The notes beneath the pieces were generated by a model. The model was not told the origin of the DNA and did not search any database. It saw only the letters and a list, made by a program, of their open reading frames with translations. Shown here one piece after another: positions 30,715-33,486 of a DNA stretch of 33,486 nt. Origin of the DNA: an uncultured Marvinbryantia sp. (GTDB lineage Bacteria > Bacillota > Clostridia > Lachnospirales > Lachnospiraceae); NCBI RefSeq assembly GCF_905201705.1, contig NZ_CAJKOX010000045.1, positions 1-33,486 on the forward strand, in the 5' to 3' direction. The translations under genes were made by a program, and so were the position numbers. Positions within the stretch are counted from its first letter, which is position 1. Every line of letters starts with the position of its first letter.

Positions 30715-31473
30715 ATGAAGAAAATGATTTCCTGGAATGTCAACGGGCTGCGCGCCTGCGTGCAGAAGGGTTTTTTAGAGTATTTTAAAGAGGCAGATGC
30801 AGATATTTTCTGCATACAGGAGAGCAAGCTGCAGGAAGGACAGATTGAGCTTCCTCTGGAAGGGTATCATCAGTACTGGAATTATGCGAAGAAAAAAGGC
30901 TATTCCGGCACGGCGGTATTCTCAAAGGAAGAGCCGCTTTCGGTGACATACGGCATAGGCATCGAAGAGCACGACCAGGAGGGACGTGTGATCACGCTGG
31001 AGTTTGCCACTTATTATCTTGTGACAGTTTACACGCCCAACTCGCAGAACGAGCTGGCGCGCCTGCCCTACCGCATGGAGTGGGAGGATGCGTTTCTTGC
31101 GTATCTGAAGGGGCTGGAGCAAAGTAAGCCGGTGATTTTCTGCGGTGATCTGAATGTAGCGCATAAGGAAATTGATTTGAAAAATCCAAAGACAAACCGT
31201 AAGAATGCGGGCTTTACGGATGAAGAGCGTGAGAAATTCAGTAAGGTGGTGGAGAGCGGCTTTATTGACACTTACCGTTACTTTTATCCGGAACAGGAGG
31301 GGATTTATTCCTGGTGGTCATACCGGTTCCGCGCGAGGGAGAAGAATGCGGGGTGGCGGATCGACTATTTCTGTGTTTCTGAGTGCCTGAAGGATAAGCT
31401 GATCGACGCCAAAATCCATACGGAAATTATGGGTTCTGACCATTGCCCGGTGGAACTGCAGATCGAGCTTTAG
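30715..31473 (+). CDS. exodeoxyribonuclease III / AP endonuclease
   Basis: 252 aa, base-excision-repair enzyme that cuts at abasic sites and trims 3' ends. All motifs of the EEP fold are present: SWNVNGLRACV, IQESKL with the metal-binding E36, GDLNVAHKEIDLKNP, WRIDYFCVS and the catalytic GSDHCPVEL. Length is normal. ATG 30715 is 9 nt from GGAAGAGG; ATG 30709 is too close to it. It is a single-gene unit with its own promoter. Firmicute homologues are called exoA or xth. Confidence 0.94.
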   Translation: MKKMISWNVNGLRACVQKGFLEYFKEADADIFCIQESKLQEGQIELPLEGYHQYWNYAKKKGYSGTAVFSKEEPLSVTYGIGIEEHDQEGRVITLEFATYYLVTVYTPNSQNELARLPYRMEWEDAFLAYLKGLEQSKPVIFCGDLNVAHKEIDLKNPKTNRKNAGFTDEEREKFSKVVESGFIDTYRYFYPEQEGIYSWWSYRFRAREKNAGWRIDYFCVSECLKDKLIDAKIHTEIMGSDHCPVELQIEL

Positions 31474-31591
31474 GTTGCCAGGCATACGACAAAAATGTAC
31501 GGTGGATGTTTTTTAGTTGCCAAGCATCCGGAGGAAGCTGCCGGTGGCAGGTTCTGTAGGTGACTGCCTGCTTAGAAAGGGTTTGTTGAAA

Positions 31592-32110
31592 ATGATAGAA
31601 TATACGATCATCCGCTCGCGCCGGAAAACCATGTGCCTCCAGGTGAAAGCGGATGGACAGGTCGTGGTGCGGGCGCCGCTGCGGATGACGAAACAGCAGA
31701 TACAGGAGTTCGTGCAGAAGCATGAGAGCTGGATTTTGAAAAAGCAGGACCTTGCGTGGAAAAACAGCCGGCGTCCTGTAATCACGGATCAGGAGCGCCG
31801 GGAAGGGATGGAGGCGGCAAGACGGTATATCCCGCAGCGGGTAGCATACTTTGCACAGCGCATGGACGTTACCTACGGGAGGATCACCATCCGCGAACAG
31901 AAAACGCGCTGGGGAAGCTGCAGCAGCAAGGGAAACTTAAATTTCAACTGGAAACTGATGCGTATGCCGCCGGAAGCGCTGGATTATGTTGTCGTACATG
32001 AGCTTGCGCATCGAAAAGAAATGAATCACTCTGAGCGGTTCTGGGCGATCGTGGAAAAGGAGCTGCCCGATTATCGTGAGAGAAGGAAAATGCTGAGAAA
32101 TCCATCATAA
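31592..32110 (+). CDS. YgjP-like (SprT/M48-type) zinc metallopeptidase
   Basis: 172 aa. The zinc motif HELAH at 136-140 (VVHELAH), with a third His in RKEMNHSERFW (H146), is characteristic of the YgjP/DUF45 family, as are YTIIRSRRKTMCLQVKADG at the N-terminus and TRWGSCSSKGNLNFNW before the zinc site. The cellular role is unclear; E. coli YgjP has been reported as a UTP pyrophosphatase. Start ATG 31592 follows GAAAGGG at long spacing. It lies 118 nt after the exonuclease gene; the gap holds two related GTTGCCA(G/A)GCAT strings (31472 and 31515) and no gene. It ends at a hairpin shared with the convergent gene. Confidence 0.87.
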   Translation: MIEYTIIRSRRKTMCLQVKADGQVVVRAPLRMTKQQIQEFVQKHESWILKKQDLAWKNSRRPVITDQERREGMEAARRYIPQRVAYFAQRMDVTYGRITIREQKTRWGSCSSKGNLNFNWKLMRMPPEALDYVVVHELAHRKEMNHSERFWAIVEKELPDYRERRKMLRNPS

Positions 32111-32137
32111 GAAATAATTATAAAAATAATCGCAGAA

Positions 32138-32170
32138 AACACCTCCGTCTGGAAAATGGACGGAGGTGTT
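32138..32170. terminator. bidirectional terminator-like hairpin between convergent genes
   Basis: AACACCTCCGTC (32138-32149) and GACGGAGGTGTT (32159-32170) form an exact 12-bp stem with a 9-nt loop, placed between the stops of the YgjP-like gene and the nuclease-family gene. T-tracts on either side are short. Confidence 0.75.
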
Positions 32171-32187
32171 GTGCTTCAAAGAATAAA

Positions 32188-33216
32188 CTATTGGCTTTGC
32201 AGCAATTTTGTAAGTTCTGCAATCTGCCGGTCTTTTTCTTCGATCTGCTGCTTACTCTGCTCGAGTTGCTGATTTTGTTGTTCAAGCTGTACTTTTTTCA
32301 GCTCAAGCAACGCCTGTTTCCGGTCGATGTCTTCCTGCATTTCGTCGATCATATACTGCACGGTGTTGCGGTCAAGCTCGCGAAGCTCTTCAGAAAAAAG
32401 TCCCATAATATCCTCCATATTCCGGCACATATCGTAGATGTGCTCATACAGCGGCTTAAATTCCGGGCAGGTTTCCAGGAGCCTGCTGATTTCTTCGGGA
32501 TCATCCATGCTCAGAAATACAAGCCATGCTTCCAGGTTGCTTTGTATATCTTTATTTTGATGGATTTTCCGGAAGATGTCAAGCGGAATAAACAAGTATT
32601 GCTGCAGCAGGTTGAGCTTTAATCCGGTATCGGATCTCTGGGCAAAGCGATGCAGGAAAATATCGGGGTACCGGTGAAATTCAGCCGGGCTTTTTTCAAA
32701 AAAGACAATCGTGAAAACATCCCGGATATCCCGGTAGCTGAAGGTTTTCTGCTTCTGGCTGCGCACGCGCTTGTACTGGCGCAGCAGCAGATCTGCCGAG
32801 TAGCAGGCGCTGCGCTCGCCGGGGAAGGCATAGCCGATTTTCTGCACTTCGATGTTGGCGATACTGCCGTCTTCCAGCTCCGCCACAATATCCGTGACCA
32901 GAAGGGATGATTCATCCGCTATGCGTGTGGTATCATTCGGCAGTACGCGCAGGATTTTGATTTTCTGTTCCAGAAGACAGGAGAGAAGATCCTCAAGCCG
33001 TTCCGGGGTGCTTTCCGGATTCATAATTTCTTTGAACATGAAATCGTACAGAATTTTTGCGCCGCGCGCGCCGGTAATAAAGTCCAGGAATTCCTCCTGC
33101 TGTTCGTTTTTCCATGATGCGAAGAGATTCTGCAGATCGTTTCTGCCTGCTATTTCGGACAACGCCTCTTCTCTTGTTCTCAGCATGGGAAAATACATTG
33201 CTAATTTGTTGTTCAT
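32188..33216 (-). CDS. PD-(D/E)XK nuclease-family transposase-like protein (Rpn-related)
   Basis: 342 aa. The nuclease core shows the acidic strand TDIVAELEDGSIANIEVQKI, with Asp, then E-x-Q in place of E-x-K, a form common in this family. Next come the conserved YSADLLLRQYKRV and IVFFEKSP. The first part (PMLRTREEALSEI, FKEIMNPESTPERLEDLLSC) is typical of 'PD-(D/E)XK nuclease family transposase' proteins abundant in Lachnospiraceae. The C-terminus (~295-342) is a Gln/Glu-rich coiled coil (QLEQQNQQLEQSKQQIEEKD). ATG 33216 is set by AAGGAG 7 nt upstream. Relatives (RpnA-E) promote recombination and are linked to phage defence. The role here is unknown. Confidence 0.82.
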   Translation of the reverse strand: MNNKLAMYFPMLRTREEALSEIAGRNDLQNLFASWKNEQQEEFLDFITGARGAKILYDFMFKEIMNPESTPERLEDLLSCLLEQKIKILRVLPNDTTRIADESSLLVTDIVAELEDGSIANIEVQKIGYAFPGERSACYSADLLLRQYKRVRSQKQKTFSYRDIRDVFTIVFFEKSPAEFHRYPDIFLHRFAQRSDTGLKLNLLQQYLFIPLDIFRKIHQNKDIQSNLEAWLVFLSMDDPEEISRLLETCPEFKPLYEHIYDMCRNMEDIMGLFSEELRELDRNTVQYMIDEMQEDIDRKQALLELKKVQLEQQNQQLEQSKQQIEEKDRQIAELTKLLQSQ

Positions 33217-33262
33217 ATGCAAATTCTCCTTTTATCTACGATGAAGGCCAGGTTTCTGTGAA

Positions 33263-33311
33263 GGATTGCAGCAAATTGATGGCTGCCGCAATGGGGCAGA
33301 TAAGGCAATCC
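33263..33311 (-). promoter_or_regulatory. structured 5' leader element of the nuclease-family gene
   Basis: On the minus strand GGATTGC (33311-33305) pairs with GCAATCC (33269-33263), enclosing CTGCC (33299-33295) paired with GGCAG (33287-33283). The nested stems lie about 50 nt before the start codon within a ~200-nt leader. Confidence 0.45.
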
Positions 33312-33424
33312 GCAGGGGTGGGGCTGCAGCATTGTTTATAGTGGCCGGCATATATGCTTTCTGTTGGTTCACAAGATGCATCTGATGATTAATTTGAAAA
33401 AGTGATATCTTGAAATGTAAATAA

Positions 33425-33453
33425 ATAGTATCATAAAAACATTTAAATGTCAA
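33425..33453 (-). promoter_or_regulatory. sigma-A promoter of the nuclease-family gene
   Basis: Minus strand: TTGACA (33453-33448), 17-nt spacer, TACTAT (33430-33425). It would give a leader of about 200 nt. Bases 33454-33486 are very AT-rich with no visible gene. Confidence 0.65.
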
Positions 33454-33486
33454 TAAGATTACAAAATAAAATATATAATAAATATT

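Noticed and set aside
1..33486. CRISPR arrays, rRNA genes, replication origin, phage structural genes
   Set aside because: No regularly spaced repeats, rRNA-like sequence, DnaA-box cluster or phage module was found on either strand.

Overview
The window reads as a stretch of a gut-type Firmicute chromosome, most likely Lachnospiraceae (Blautia/Dorea/Roseburia-like). This rests on gene content and style: AGGAGG-type ribosome binding sites, a LytS/YesM-type kinase paired with a YesN-type regulator, two sugar ABC transporters, a manganese riboswitch upstream of mntP, a PD-(D/E)XK 'transposase-like' nuclease with a coiled-coil tail, and a small HNPN-type mobile-element protein. It is an inference from recall of these families, not a database result.

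Region 1 (1-5.1 kb) is AT-rich, accessory and visibly damaged. It opens with an alpha-L-rhamnosidase (GH78) whose 5' end is fused in frame to a fragment resembling an M29 aminopeptidase. Then come an orphan coding tail, the C-terminus of an IS3-family transposase on the minus strand, an ORF-like sequence that I think is a dispersed repeat, a small hypothetical gene, and an AAA ATPase + RloB pair of the abortive-infection (AbiL/RloAB) type. RloB is broken by an in-frame stop and a frameshift, and the cassette is bracketed by an exact 13-bp direct repeat.

Region 2 (5.1-12.6 kb) is housekeeping: a pyridoxal/pyridoxamine kinase, a TatD-associated-type radical SAM protein, a pair of 51-nt hairpin-bearing repeats, mntP behind a yybP-ykoY-type riboswitch with an intrinsic terminator, a divergent shikimate-kinase-like protein, an M3 oligoendopeptidase (pepF), thymidine kinase, and a dGTPase.

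Region 3 (12.7-22.6 kb) starts with an AraC-type regulator divergent from a six-gene run: sugar-type binding protein, two permeases (no ATPase), a PhnP-like metallo-beta-lactamase phosphodiesterase, an MgtC-like membrane protein and a PHP-family phosphoesterase. Polyphosphate kinase and a CorA-type magnesium channel follow as a translationally overlapped pair. Together the two units suggest uptake and dephosphorylation of a phosphorylated or cyclic-phosphate carbohydrate, next to polyphosphate and Mg2+ handling. This is the strongest candidate for an undescribed system in the window.

Region 4 (22.7-30.6 kb) holds tRNA-Lys(CTT), then a ribose/galactose-type ABC transporter (binding protein, permease, double ATPase), a sensor kinase, its response regulator and an alpha/beta-hydrolase esterase. 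This looks like a self-regulated uptake unit for an acylated sugar. Region 5 (30.7-33.5 kb) holds exonuclease III, a YgjP-like zinc metalloprotein and, on the minus strand, a PD-(D/E)XK nuclease-family protein with a structured leader. No rRNA, CRISPR array or replication origin was seen.
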